A stretch of 38,208 nucleotides of DNA, from contig DATECU010000169.1 in NCBI GenBank assembly GCA_035286745.1, positions 1-38,208 on the forward strand, in the 5' to 3' direction. The translations under genes were made by a program, and so were the position numbers. The DNA is from DATECU01 sp035286745 (GTDB lineage: Bacteria; Acidobacteriota; Vicinamibacteria; Fen-336). The stretch's first letter is position 1. The number at the start of each line of letters is the position of its first letter. The notes below the pieces were generated by a model, which was not told the DNA's origin, did no database searches, and saw only the letters and a list, made by a program, of their open reading frames with translations. This document shows, piece after piece, positions 25,301-31,836 of the stretch.

Positions 25301-27296
25301 TGAGCACCGCCGGCTGGGTGATCGCCGTCTGCATGAGCGCCTGCTCCGCCTGCTCGACGGCGGTCGAATCCGCGGCGTCTACGAACAGGTAGCTGGTGAG
25401 AGGGCGGCCCAGGATCGGCAGCATCACGCGATCCGCCTCGGCAAACACGGCAGCGACCGCCGGCTCGCGTTCGGCCAGGGCCCGTCCCATGTTCGCGTAC
25501 TGGCTGCCTTGCCCGGTGAACAGGAAGGCGATCTTGCCCGGCTTGGGACCGCGACCCCGGAAGATCCCCTGCGACTGGAGCGCTCGCCAGCTCGAGGCGG
25601 CGTCAGCGGCGAGCGCCTTGCGAGCCTTCTGCAAGCGCTCGATCAGCTCGGCACCGTCTTCGAAGTCGACGGCCAGCCGCTCGGGCTGCGCCAGCTCCGC
25701 GGGTTCGGGTGCTGCGACCGGGGGCAGGAGTCCCTCGCTAGCGCGAGCCAGCAGGCGATCGACCTCTTCGGCGAGAGCGCCCGGCGTGCCGGCGCCCAGA
25801 AGCGCCAGCCCCCGGAGCGGCGGCTTGCCGGCCGCGCCTGCGCTCCACTCCACCGCCACCTGACGCGGCCTCGCGGTCGTGGTCAGCTCTCCCGGCAGGT
25901 GCTCTTCCAGCACCACATGGAAGTTGGTGCCGCCGAAACCGTAGGCGCTGACCGCGGCCCGGCGCGGGCCGTTGCTGCGCGGCCATTCGCGAAGCTCGTG
26001 GTTCAGAACGAAGGGAGTGCGCGAGAAGTCGATCCCTGGGTTCGGTGGCTCGGCGTTCAGGGTAGGCGGCAGCACCTTCTCGTGCAGGGCGAAGACCGCC
26101 TTGAGCAGGCCCGCCGCGCCGGCTCCGGCTTTCAGGTGGCCGACGTTGCTCTTGGCCGAGCCCAGCGCGATCGAACCCGGCCGCGCCCCGCCAAACACCG
26201 AGGCCAGGCTCTCCACCTCCACCACGTCGCCCACCTTGGTGCTGGTGCCGTGGGCCTCGATCAGGGTGGCGCTGGTCGGACCCAGGCCGGCGTCCTCCCA
26301 GGCCCGCCGGACGGCGAGCTGTTGGCCGATGGGGTTGGGGGCCGTGATGCCCTTGCCCTTGCCGTCGCTCGAGCCGCCGACACCCCGCACCACCGCGTAG
26401 ACGCGATCCCCGTCGCGTTCGGCATCCGTCAGGCGCCTCAACAGGAACACCGCCGAGCCCTCGCCCATCACAAAGCCGTCGGCCCCCTCGCCGAAGGGAC
26501 GGGTTCCGCTGGCGCTCAGGGCTCCGATCTTGCAGAACTTCACGAAGGAGTTGACGCCCATGTTGCGATCGACGCCCCCGGCCAGCACGGCGTCGCAGTG
26601 GCCGGCGACCAGAAGGTCGACGGCGGTGTCCAGGGCGGCCAGGCTGGAGGCACAGGCCGCGTCGGCGATGAAGTTGGGGCCCCGCAGGTTCAGAACGTTG
26701 GCCACCCTGCCGGAGACGATGTTGGCCAGCTCCCCGGGCATGGTGTCCTCGGTGATGGGGGGCATGCTGGCGCCAATCGTCGTGTGCCAGCGGTTCAGGA
26801 TGGCCTGGCGGATGGGCGCTTCGAGGGCTTGGAACTCGCTCACCTTCCCGAGCGCCCGGGCGAACTCGGGAAAGCAGATCCTGAGCGTGGTCAGGTAGGA
26901 CAGCTCGCCGCCCATGGCGGTGCCCAGGATGACACCGGTCCGCTCCAGGTCCAGTTTGCGCCCCGGGTAGCCGTAGTCCGCAAGAGCTTCGGCGGCGATG
27001 GTGACCGCCCATTGCTGCGATTCGTCCATGGTGGCGGCCACTCGCGGCGGGATGTGGAACCGCTTCCAGTCGAACTCGAAGCCGCGCACCCAGGCGCCGA
27101 TCTTGCTGTAGGTCTTGTCCGGAGCCGCTGGGTCCGGGTCGTAGTAGTCGGCGACGTTCCAGCGCTCCGGCGGGACCTCGCGAATGCTGTAGCGACGGTT
27201 CCAGACGTTGTCGCGAAAAGCGGCGGCTGACGGAGCATCGGGCATGATGGCGCCCACGCCCACGATCGCCACGGCGCGCTCGGTGCGGTCTCTCAT
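19344..27296 (-). CDS. Multidomain fatty-acid/polyketide synthase, KS-AT-KS-ACP-ACP-KR-DH
   Basis: A 2650-residue megasynthase. KS1 (about 8-440) has C215 in DAACASSL, H349 in EAHGTST and H387 in SNVGHLKAG. The acyltransferase (about 590-910) has S689 in GHSLGEYG and H794 in SHAFHT. KS2 (about 960-1470) is divergent but keeps C1228 in AACASTPQ, H1376 in SHETFTP and H1416 in KGFTGHPMG. Two near-identical carrier domains follow, with T1644 and T1747 at the usual phosphopantetheine-serine position (LGVDTVKQ). Next are a ketoreductase (about 1830-2290, Y2251 in DYSAAN) and a hot-dog dehydratase (H2394 in FDHQIEETPVLPG; E2567 in LLELCFQ). There is no enoyl reductase or thioesterase. The order recalls Pfa-type lipid synthases, but with KS2 inserted before the carriers. 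AAGGAG overlaps the stop of the upstream acyl-CoA dehydrogenase and lies 8 bases before the ATG. The product is unknown. Confidence 0.92.
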   Translation of the reverse strand: MRDRTERAVAIVGVGAIMPDAPSAAAFRDNVWNRRYSIREVPPERWNVADYYDPDPAAPDKTYSKIGAWVRGFEFDWKRFHIPPRVAATMDESQQWAVTIAAEALADYGYPGRKLDLERTGVILGTAMGGELSYLTTLRICFPEFARALGKVSEFQALEAPIRQAILNRWHTTIGASMPPITEDTMPGELANIVSGRVANVLNLRGPNFIADAACASSLAALDTAVDLLVAGHCDAVLAGGVDRNMGVNSFVKFCKIGALSASGTRPFGEGADGFVMGEGSAVFLLRRLTDAERDGDRVYAVVRGVGGSSDGKGKGITAPNPIGQQLAVRRAWEDAGLGPTSATLIEAHGTSTKVGDVVEVESLASVFGGARPGSIALGSAKSNVGHLKAGAGAAGLLKAVFALHEKVLPPTLNAEPPNPGIDFSRTPFVLNHELREWPRSNGPRRAAVSAYGFGGTNFHVVLEEHLPGELTTTARPRQVAVEWSAGAAGKPPLRGLALLGAGTPGALAEEVDRLLARASEGLLPPVAAPEPAELAQPERLAVDFEDGAELIERLQKARKALAADAASSWRALQSQGIFRGRGPKPGKIAFLFTGQGSQYANMGRALAEREPAVAAVFAEADRVMLPILGRPLTSYLFVDAADSTAVEQAEQALMQTAITQPAVLTMDTAVCRLLAEYRLQPDMVMGHSLGEYGALVAAGVLPFAHALEAAAARGREMTRVSLGDNGWLAAVMAPLPVVEETLARIDGYVVPANINARGQCVIGGEGEAVARAIEAFGKQGYPAQRLPVSHAFHTRIVAPAAEPLRKVLDRLSISPPVRPLVANVTADFYPSDAEAVKELLVRQIASPVQWVAGLERLYASGVRTFVEVGPKRALKGFVDDVLGDRDGVVSLFTNRPQPKELSAFNQALCGLYAAGYGTETAAPVVLSTPAAAAPPPVASAPTAPAAASLEGITQLLTQTLERLGSVPGAPYDRNQVPLGSIVVSGTGLGLPGADKPVMDPGNAERILRGEQFVDLIPERFRALMAAKQVTRLVKGEDGGGHFETITDTSEVIKLAARPGSFDLTAEYGVPEKLVEALDVTTQLAMAAGLDALREAGIPLVQTYRKTTTGKHLPDRWLLPEALRDETGVVFASAFPGYDRLADELHRFYTYDSRRNQRQMLEELRRSTQDPVTLREIQRRSAELDQALAREAYSFDRRFLLRVLTMGHSQFAEYIGARGPNAHVNAACASTPQAVALAEDWIRSGRCRRVVVIGADNVTGAHLLEWIGAGFLATGAAATDAKVEEAALPFDRRRHGTLLGMGACALVLETQDAVEERGMRGIVELLATEVRNSAHHATRLDVQHIAEVMDSLITSAERRFGLGRHAMAPETVFMSHETFTPARGGSASAEVAALRRTFGAAASEIVVANTKGFTGHPMGVGIEDVIAVKILEHGVVPPVPNLRDPDPELGALNLSRGGRYPVKYAIHLAAGFGSQIALTLTRRIPGGLERTDHRALHQRWLAEMSGYDRPETEVVKRVLRVVAAGAPARLPSPSPWTYGIGPSRRAPAPGDGVRLEARQASPLGGGSPAIAPAAVPTPPPTSLPQPAAAAATVTSATPVPAPPAMAGPDPVTDKVLAIVAEKTGYPPDMLDLDLDLEADLGVDTVKQAETFAAVREAYGIPRQENLRLRDFPTLKHVVQFVFDRRPELAVTAAPTAPPASTALPATTAAGPDPVMQRVLAIVAEKTGYPPDMLDLDLDLEADLGVDTVKQAETFAAVREAYDIPRQENLRLRDFPTLKHVVQFVFDRRPELAAAAVPPRAPAAPSPVAPPAAPPAAARIEDADRMPRRVPVPLLRPSLDLCKPTALMLGGESRVVVVSDGGGVGTALIERLAERGVQVLALDAGLAVADLEARLKAWSADGRVQGVFWLPALDAEPPLAELDLTAFRELNRRRVKNLYATLRALYEQVAGAGSFLVAATRLGGLHGHGAEGAVNPLGGAVAGFTKAYKREQIESLVKVVDFAPNAAPAEVTEALIAEALADPGVVEVGYHDGLRVTIGLEEQPAADGRPGLMLGQDSVFLVTGAAGGITSAIVADLAAASGGTFYLLDLVPEPRRDDPKIALLRADREKLKLALIEEMKASGERPTPVVVDRQILAVERSEAALRAIEAVEAAGGAAHYRSLNLLDGPAVTAVVDEVHRDRGQIDVLVHAGGIEISRKLSEKEPEEFDLVFDIKADGFFSLLRATERMPLGATVVFSSVAGRFGNSGQTDYSAANALLCSLTSHLRRLRPETKALAIDWTAWGGIGMATRGSIPAVMQMAGIEMLPPEAGVPTVRRELTAGGGSGEVLVAGRLGILGQEWDETGGLDAAKVNRLLAARERPLLMIGTVTSARLHGGLTVATTLDPKIQPFLFDHQIEETPVLPGVMGTEAFAELSSVLCPGYLVAAIEDEEFLLPFKFFRMQPATLYLSATAKPEGAGELLVSAVLRSVIQPKPELPVQERVHFRSRVRMSREPLPRPLMAFEPPRPERLTITADAVYRVYFHGPAYRVIERAGVAGPTAVGLMATGLWPDTTDPSHVWVTAPRLLELCFQTAGLWLLATQQVMALPAALRRAVFYRQPQPEDARRLYAVVTAVGEGAEFEARVLDEEGNVYLELSGYRTTPLPGRTVLR
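21940..22465 (-). repeat. Tandem duplication encoding the two carrier domains
   Basis: Two direct copies, about 21940-22156 and 22249-22465, repeat with a period of 309 bases. They differ at roughly a dozen positions, most silent. They encode the two ACP domains, which differ in one obvious residue (EAYGI versus EAYDI) within the core. The linkers between are Ala/Pro/Thr-rich and diverge more. Confidence 0.85.
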
Positions 27297-27308
27297 GGTG
27301 ACGGCTCC

Positions 27309-28946
27309 TTACTCGGCGGGGAAGGCCCGGCTCAACTCGCGGGCGATCTGGTCCATGTCCTCGACCAGCCCCGCCTGGGCCTTGGCTACGGCCTCGAAGT
27401 GCAAGGTCCGGGCCAGGTCCGGGTCGGTCTGCCCAGCCCCGACCGCCCAACGCAGGCCGTCCGCCGCCACTCTCATCGCGGCCTCCCGGGCGTGAACCCG
27501 GGCCATAGCTTGGAGGGTGGTCTGGTCGAGAGGGATCGCCCGAGTGGGATGGCTCTTGACCCGTTCCGAGAAGATGGCGGCCGTCTCGGCGTAGGCGATC
27601 AGCTCCCCCAGCCGGAAGAGGACGTGCTGGTTCCGCGTCAAACGGTCCAGCCGGCAGCGCTCGAGCAGGGCGCCCAGGGCGCGGAGAGCGAGCACGGCGG
27701 CGGGGATGCCGCTGGCCGGGCTCGCCGCTTGCTGGGGCTCGAGCCGCGCGGCCCAGTCCAGGTAGTAGGTCCCGCGGGTCTTGAGGTGCAACTGCCAGCG
27801 ATCGCGGGCGATGGTCCACTCCAGGATCTCGGAGGTGCCCTCGTAGATGGTGGTGATGCGGACATCGCGTTTGATCTTCTCGACCTGGTACTCGCGGGTG
27901 TAGCCGTAGCCGCCGAGCGCCTGGATGGCGTCCTCGGCCGCCCGGTTGCCGGCCTCGCTCGCCAGGTACTTGGCGACCGCGCCCTCGGTGGCCAGATCGG
28001 GCTCGCCGCCGTCCAGACGGTCCGCCGTCCATTCGACATAGGCGCGGGCAGCCTCTAGCCGGCAGGCGTTGGGCACCAGGAGCTTGTGCGTGTAGCCCTG
28101 CTTCTGGCTGAGCGGCGCCCCGCCTTGCACCCGCTGTTGCGAATAGCGAATGGCTCGCTGGAGGGCGGCCCAGCCTGCCCCCAAGCCGAAGGCCGCCACC
28201 ATCAGCCGCGTGTAGCCGAACACCGCCTGGGCCTGGGTGAGGCCCTTGCCTTCGATGCCGCCCACCAGGCGATCGGCCGGCACCAGCACGTTCTCCAGGA
28301 AGAGCGCGGCGGTGTTGCTCGAACGAATCCCGTGCTTGTCCTCGGGCTTGCCGTGCGAGAAGCCGGGGGCACCTTTCTCCACGATGAACCAGGAGGGCCC
28401 GCCGGGTGCGTTGGCCAGGATAGTGTAGAGGTCGGCCACACCGCCGTTGCTGATCCACTGCTTGCGTCCGCTGATTCGATAGGCGGTCAGCTGGCCGTTC
28501 TCTTGGACCGGCACCGCCTGCGTCGCCAGCGCGCCCAGGTCGCTGCCCGCCTGGGGCTCGGTGGCGCCGTACGCCATCAAGAGGCCCTCGCGCGCCAGCC
28601 GGCCCAGCCAGAGGGCCTTCTGCTCCGGAGTGCCCCCTACGTTCAGTGGATCGGTGCCCAGGAAGGTGGCCAGGACGCCGGTGGCGATGCCCAGATCGAT
28701 CCCCGCCATCACCTCCGAGATGCGGTAGATGTCGTAGGCGCCGCCACCCAGGCCCCCGTGCTCCTCGGGGATCGAGAGCAGATGGATGCCGATTCGCTCC
28801 GGGTCGTAGAGGTCCTTCAGGATCTGGGCCGGGAACTCGTCCCGCTGGTCCAGGCCCAAGAGCACGTCCGGGGTCAGTTCCTTCGCCGCGTAGTCCCTGA
28901 GGGTGGTGAGCAAGAGGTCGAGGGTCTCGCTGTCGAGTCGCGCCAT
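27309..28946 (-). CDS. Acyl-CoA dehydrogenase with C-terminal extension
   Basis: A 545-residue flavoprotein. The acyl-CoA dehydrogenase core is clear: YGATEPQAGSDLGAL (FAD and substrate region), GRKQWISNGGVAD, and IQALGGYGYTREYQVEKIKRD. The catalytic-base motif TIYEGTSEILEW follows. About 140 residues after the core form a helical C-terminal part not found in classic 380-residue enzymes. Such enzymes introduce a 2,3-double bond into acyl-CoA. The ATG at 28946 follows GAAGGAG; the frame from 28976 adds ten residues without a site. The synthase gene begins 12 bases downstream, so the two are translated together. The enzyme may supply or alter the acyl chain of the synthase, for example as a desaturating step or in place of an enoyl reductase; this is inference. 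Confidence 0.93.
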   Translation of the reverse strand: MARLDSETLDLLLTTLRDYAAKELTPDVLLGLDQRDEFPAQILKDLYDPERIGIHLLSIPEEHGGLGGGAYDIYRISEVMAGIDLGIATGVLATFLGTDPLNVGGTPEQKALWLGRLAREGLLMAYGATEPQAGSDLGALATQAVPVQENGQLTAYRISGRKQWISNGGVADLYTILANAPGGPSWFIVEKGAPGFSHGKPEDKHGIRSSNTAALFLENVLVPADRLVGGIEGKGLTQAQAVFGYTRLMVAAFGLGAGWAALQRAIRYSQQRVQGGAPLSQKQGYTHKLLVPNACRLEAARAYVEWTADRLDGGEPDLATEGAVAKYLASEAGNRAAEDAIQALGGYGYTREYQVEKIKRDVRITTIYEGTSEILEWTIARDRWQLHLKTRGTYYLDWAARLEPQQAASPASGIPAAVLALRALGALLERCRLDRLTRNQHVLFRLGELIAYAETAAIFSERVKSHPTRAIPLDQTTLQAMARVHAREAAMRVAADGLRWAVGAGQTDPDLARTLHFEAVAKAQAGLVEDMDQIARELSRAFPAE

Positions 28947-29368
28947 GGTGGCTCCTTCGAGGGGGGCGGTGCCCACGCTATCCTACCGAACCGGAGCCGG
29001 TTCCGCGAGCCGACGTTTGGCGGTCGCGTCATGAGCCATTCGATCCGGTACGTTTGCATCACGACCAAGCGTCCGACGCCAGAGGGGCAGCGGTCCTTGC
29101 CGCTCTGCCTCTTTGGGGTCCTTTCCGTTGGGTGCGCGTCCCCGGCTGGCTGTGACACCGCCCGTTGGTCCGACGTGCCCCTCCGCGCTCTGGTGGTTGG
29201 TAGCCCCGGCCGGCCCTGTGGCCGCAGCCCTTCGAGCCCCTCTCGTTCCAGGGGCGAACCCGGGGCGACGCCGGAGGTCGGCGAGATGCGAAAGCGGCTC
29301 GAAAGCTGCTCCTCCTTGAGCGGCTCGGTCCTCGATCTCCAGCGCCGTGTCCAATCGCTGAGCGGGCC
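28947..29368. other. Intergenic region between divergent genes
   Basis: This 422-base gap holds the upstream region of the lipid operon. A plus-strand open frame, ATG 29031 (or ATG 29286) to TGA 29372, overlaps the next gene's GTG as GTGA. Its Ser/Pro/Arg/Gly-rich composition up to 29285 looks non-coding, but the last 28 codons (MRKRLESC to VQSLSGP) could be a small coupled peptide. I see nothing else. Confidence 0.5.
28980..29003 (-). promoter_or_regulatory. Possible promoter and operator of the lipid synthase operon
   Basis: On the minus strand a -10-like TAGGAT (28985 to 28980) lies 33 bases before the ATG at 28946. Directly upstream is a perfect palindrome GAACCGG-AG-CCGGTTC (28988-29003), where the -10/-35 spacer would be. 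No good -35 is seen. The palindrome could bind a dimeric regulator. Confidence 0.35.
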
Positions 29369-29977
29369 GTGAAGAGAACCGATCTGCTGCGGGTGGCGAG
29401 CCGGGTGGCCAAGATCCTGGGTCCCCAGGACTGTCTCCTGGTCGGGGGGCTCGCGGTCGGCAGTCACGGCTACGTCCGAGCCACCAAGGACGTGGGCTTC
29501 ATCGTGAAGGGCAATCTGGCCGAGGTTCGCAAGCGCTTGCTCGATGAGGGGATCGCCGCCGTTCTCACCAAAGGAGACCCACTCGAAGGCGGCTTCCCCT
29601 GCGTCAAGGCAATGGTCGGTGACGTGCGGGTCGACGTGATGCCTCCGCTGGTGCCGTTGGAATGGGAGCGCGCCATCGAGGTGCCTCTGACGAGAGCGAC
29701 CGTGCGGGTTGTGGACCTTGAGGGCCTCTTCCGACTCAAGCTCAAGGCCGGGGGTCCCAAGGATGTCATGGATGTGGCGGCTCTTGCCCTGCGGCACCCG
29801 GAGTTCGAACGGAAGGCGCGCGAGATGGCAAGGGCGTTCGGCCTGGCGGATTCCCTTGGGCGTTGGCTCGCAGACCCGCGCCTCAAGGCGGAGATCCAAG
29901 GAGCCACAAGTGGGCGCGCCCTGGAGCGCCTGGCGGAGAAGATGCGCAAGCCGCCGCGTGGCGGCCACCAGCGCTGA
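29369..29977 (+). CDS. Nucleotidyltransferase-like protein (AbiEii/MNT-type fold)
   Basis: A 202-residue protein. The first half resembles a nucleotidyltransferase core: LLVGGLAVGSHGYVRATKDVGFIV, then a later carboxylate in VRVDVMPPL. In active members the motif reads DxD. Here D41 is kept but residue 43 is Gly (codon GGC at 29495), so one metal ligand seems lost. The second half is helical (DVMDVAALALRHPEFERKAREM) and of the kind found in AbiEii-like or MNT-like proteins. GTG 29369 overlaps the stop of an upstream open frame as GTGA. It may be the toxin or partner of a toxin-antitoxin pair, or a catalytically dead relative. No clear antitoxin is adjacent. Confidence 0.72.
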   Translation: MKRTDLLRVASRVAKILGPQDCLLVGGLAVGSHGYVRATKDVGFIVKGNLAEVRKRLLDEGIAAVLTKGDPLEGGFPCVKAMVGDVRVDVMPPLVPLEWERAIEVPLTRATVRVVDLEGLFRLKLKAGGPKDVMDVAALALRHPEFERKAREMARAFGLADSLGRWLADPRLKAEIQGATSGRALERLAEKMRKPPRGGHQR

Positions 29978-30001
29978 CGCGCCCACGCGTTCCTCTTGGC
30001 C

Positions 30002-30016
30002 CGGGCCGAAGGCCCG
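30002..30016 (+). terminator. Possible hairpin after the nucleotidyltransferase-like gene
   Basis: CGGGCC-GAA-GGCCCG forms a 6-bp stem with a 3-base loop, 25 bases after the stop. No T-tract follows. Confidence 0.35.
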
Positions 30017-30065
30017 TAGCTCCCTCCGTTGTGTAGTCGGACGGGGCGGCGCGCCGGGCTCGTGC

Positions 30066-30071
30066 TAGCAT
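30066..30071 (+). promoter_or_regulatory. Possible -10 hexamer close to the start codon
   Basis: TAGCAT within GTGCTAGCAT ends 9 bases before the ATG at 30081, leaving almost no leader. No -35 element is evident. Confidence 0.3.
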
Positions 30072-30080
30072 CACCGGCTG

Positions 30081-31244
30081 ATGGAAAACCATCGCTATGT
30101 GATCGTCGGAGCTGGGCGGCAGGGCACGGCAGCCGCTTACGACCTGGCGCGCCACGGGCAGGCGTCGCGGATCGTCCTGGCCGACCAGCGGATGGAGGTC
30201 GCGCGCGAGGCCGCCGGCCGCGTCAACGCCCTCGCCGGTCGTGCGGTGGCCGAGGCGGCTACGGTCGACGCCTCCGACCGCGATTCGGTGAGGCGCGTCC
30301 TCTCCGGCGCCAAGGTGGCGCTGAGCGCGGTGCCCTACTTCTTCAATCTGGGCATAACGGAGGCGTCCATCGCCTCAGGGGCTTGCCTGTGCGACCTGGG
30401 CGGAAACACCGACGTGGTGTGGTCGCAACTGCGCCTCGACCAGGCGGCACGCCAGGCCGGCGTGAGCGTGGTTCCGGACTGCGGGATGGGTCCCGGCCTG
30501 ATCAACCACATGGGCGTCTACGTGATGGAATTGCTGGACCGGGTCCGCGAGGTTTGCCTCTACGACGGCGGACTTCCGGCGGACCCGGCGGACCCCTGGC
30601 GCTACCAGCTCACCTTCCACGTGAACGGTCTCACTAACGAATACGACGGAGATGCGACCTTCATCCGGAACGGGAGACTCACGCAGGTGCCCACCTTCAC
30701 CGAACTCGAACCCATCGAGTTCCCACCGCTGGGGACGCTCGAGGCGTTCGTCATCTCCGGGAGCATGTCGACCACGCCGCACACGCACTTGGGACGCCTT
30801 GAGCGCTACGAGAACAAGGTGCTCCGGTACCCGGGCCACTTCGCGACCTTCGAGGCCTACAAGCGGCTGGGCCTCTTCTCCGAGCAGCCGGTGGAGGTGG
30901 ATGGCCAGCCGGTGGTGCCCCGGCACCTCTACCATCGGCTGCTGGAGCCGAAGATCACGGCGCCGCTCATCCGCGACGTCTGCGTGATGCGCGCGGTGGG
31001 GGTAGGCGAGAAGGACGGCCGCGCGGCCCGGGTCAGCGTCGACTTGGTGGACCGCTACGACCCCGCCACCGGGTTCACCGCGATGGAGCGGCTCACCGGC
31101 TGGCATGCAGCGATCCTGATGGCCCTGCAGGCGCAGGGCCGGATCGCCCCCGGCGCCCACCGAATGGAGCAGGCGGTGCCGGCAGCGGAGGTGATGGCGG
31201 AGCTTGAGCGCCGCGGCATCTCTCACTCGGTGCGCTGGGAGTAG
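30081..31244 (+). CDS. Saccharopine dehydrogenase family oxidoreductase
   Basis: A 387-residue protein with an N-terminal Rossmann fold (YVIVGAGRQGTAAAYDLA, GxGxxG at about 9-14). ALSAVPYFFNLGITEASI and CDLGGNTDVVW follow, typical of the saccharopine dehydrogenase/carboxynorspermidine synthase family. The middle part (PDCGMGPGLINHMGVYVM) and the C-terminal domain also fit. Members reduce or oxidise amino-acid C-N bonds with NAD(P). The closest use may be lysine 6-dehydrogenase or a saccharopine-reductase-like step, but the substrate cannot be read from sequence alone. The gene stands alone. An IS110-like fragment on the other strand begins just beyond its stop. Confidence 0.88.
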   Translation: MENHRYVIVGAGRQGTAAAYDLARHGQASRIVLADQRMEVAREAAGRVNALAGRAVAEAATVDASDRDSVRRVLSGAKVALSAVPYFFNLGITEASIASGACLCDLGGNTDVVWSQLRLDQAARQAGVSVVPDCGMGPGLINHMGVYVMELLDRVREVCLYDGGLPADPADPWRYQLTFHVNGLTNEYDGDATFIRNGRLTQVPTFTELEPIEFPPLGTLEAFVISGSMSTTPHTHLGRLERYENKVLRYPGHFATFEAYKRLGLFSEQPVEVDGQPVVPRHLYHRLLEPKITAPLIRDVCVMRAVGVGEKDGRAARVSVDLVDRYDPATGFTAMERLTGWHAAILMALQAQGRIAPGAHRMEQAVPAAEVMAELERRGISHSVRWE

Positions 31245-31836
31245 GCGCCGAGGTTCCGTCTCTGTGCCTCTGGGGCGTCCGTTCCGTTTCGACACGGCGA
31301 CTTCGAAGACCGGCTTTGCGATGCCCACGCGAACGACGGTATGCTCTCCCATATGGTCCTCCTCGTCCTTCCCAAGGCGATCCTGGCACATCGGTGTCTG
31401 GCGCGCCGCAAGGAGGAGTCCATTGCATCATTGCACCTGACGGTCGGCGCGCCGGCCACGACTCGGGGTAGTTGCGCACCAGGTCCGGGAAGCCGGTGAC
31501 CTCGACTCCGTCGGCTGTGATCTTGTCGCTCGCCCTCGGGAACTGGTAGGCCAGGCGGACCACCCGGGGGCAATGATGTCAGGTGAGCGTCGGGAAGACC
31601 TGGATGTGGACGGGTCGCGGGAGAGCTCGAGCGCCGCCTTCGTCTCCTCCGGCAGTTCGCTGTCGCCGGTGGAGTCGATCAGGATGGCGTCGATCAGGGT
31701 GCCGAACTCGTGGCCCCGGGGCGCTCGATGCTACACTCCCTTGGTCGCGGCGCACATTGGTTATCCTCGGTGCAGCGAGTCTTCGGCCCACACATAGAGG
31801 GGGCAGCGATTGGGAACCTCGAGCCAGGGGTGGTCC
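31245..31836. other. Region of broken gene fragments
   Basis: A 592-base stretch with no intact gene. The minus strand carries the 5' stub of an IS110-like transposase (31255-31352) and further coding-like pieces in shifting frames: residues VRLAYQFPRASDKITADG near 31510-31563 and EFGTLIDAILIDSTGDSE near 31650-31710. The latter continues as LSRD and, one frame over, VHIQVFPTLT before a stop at 31579. I could not name the source genes. The plus strand has a TACACT -10-like hexamer at 31732-31737. Confidence 0.5.
31255..31352 (-). pseudogene. IS110-like transposase, 5' fragment only
   Basis: On the minus strand AGGAGG lies just before ATG 31352. The product begins MGEHTVVRVGIAKPVFEVAV, close to the N-terminus of IS110-family transposases, usually VVGVDIAKxVFEVAV. 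The first catalytic Asp of the DEDD site is replaced by Gly (VGIAK). Similarity stops after about 30 residues, near the end of the saccharopine-dehydrogenase-like gene, and the rest of the transposase is absent. Upstream, ATGGACTCC on the minus strand near 31416-31424 could be a remnant of the element's end. Confidence 0.6.

Noticed and set aside
25233..27230. Plus-strand open frame of 665 codons opposite the synthase gene
   Set aside because: It mirrors the codon structure of the high-GC synthase on the other strand; the product is rich in Gly, Arg, Gln and His with no domain, and the minus-strand product has complete catalytic motifs.
29031..29285. N-terminal part of a plus-strand frame before the nucleotidyltransferase-like gene
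   Set aside because: Ser/Pro/Arg/Gly-rich with scattered Cys and no pattern; only the last 28 codons are worth keeping as a possible coupled peptide.
28874..29986. Minus-strand open frame of 370 codons upstream of the lipid operon
   Set aside because: It overlaps both the acyl-CoA dehydrogenase start and the whole nucleotidyltransferase-like gene, and its composition does not look like a protein.
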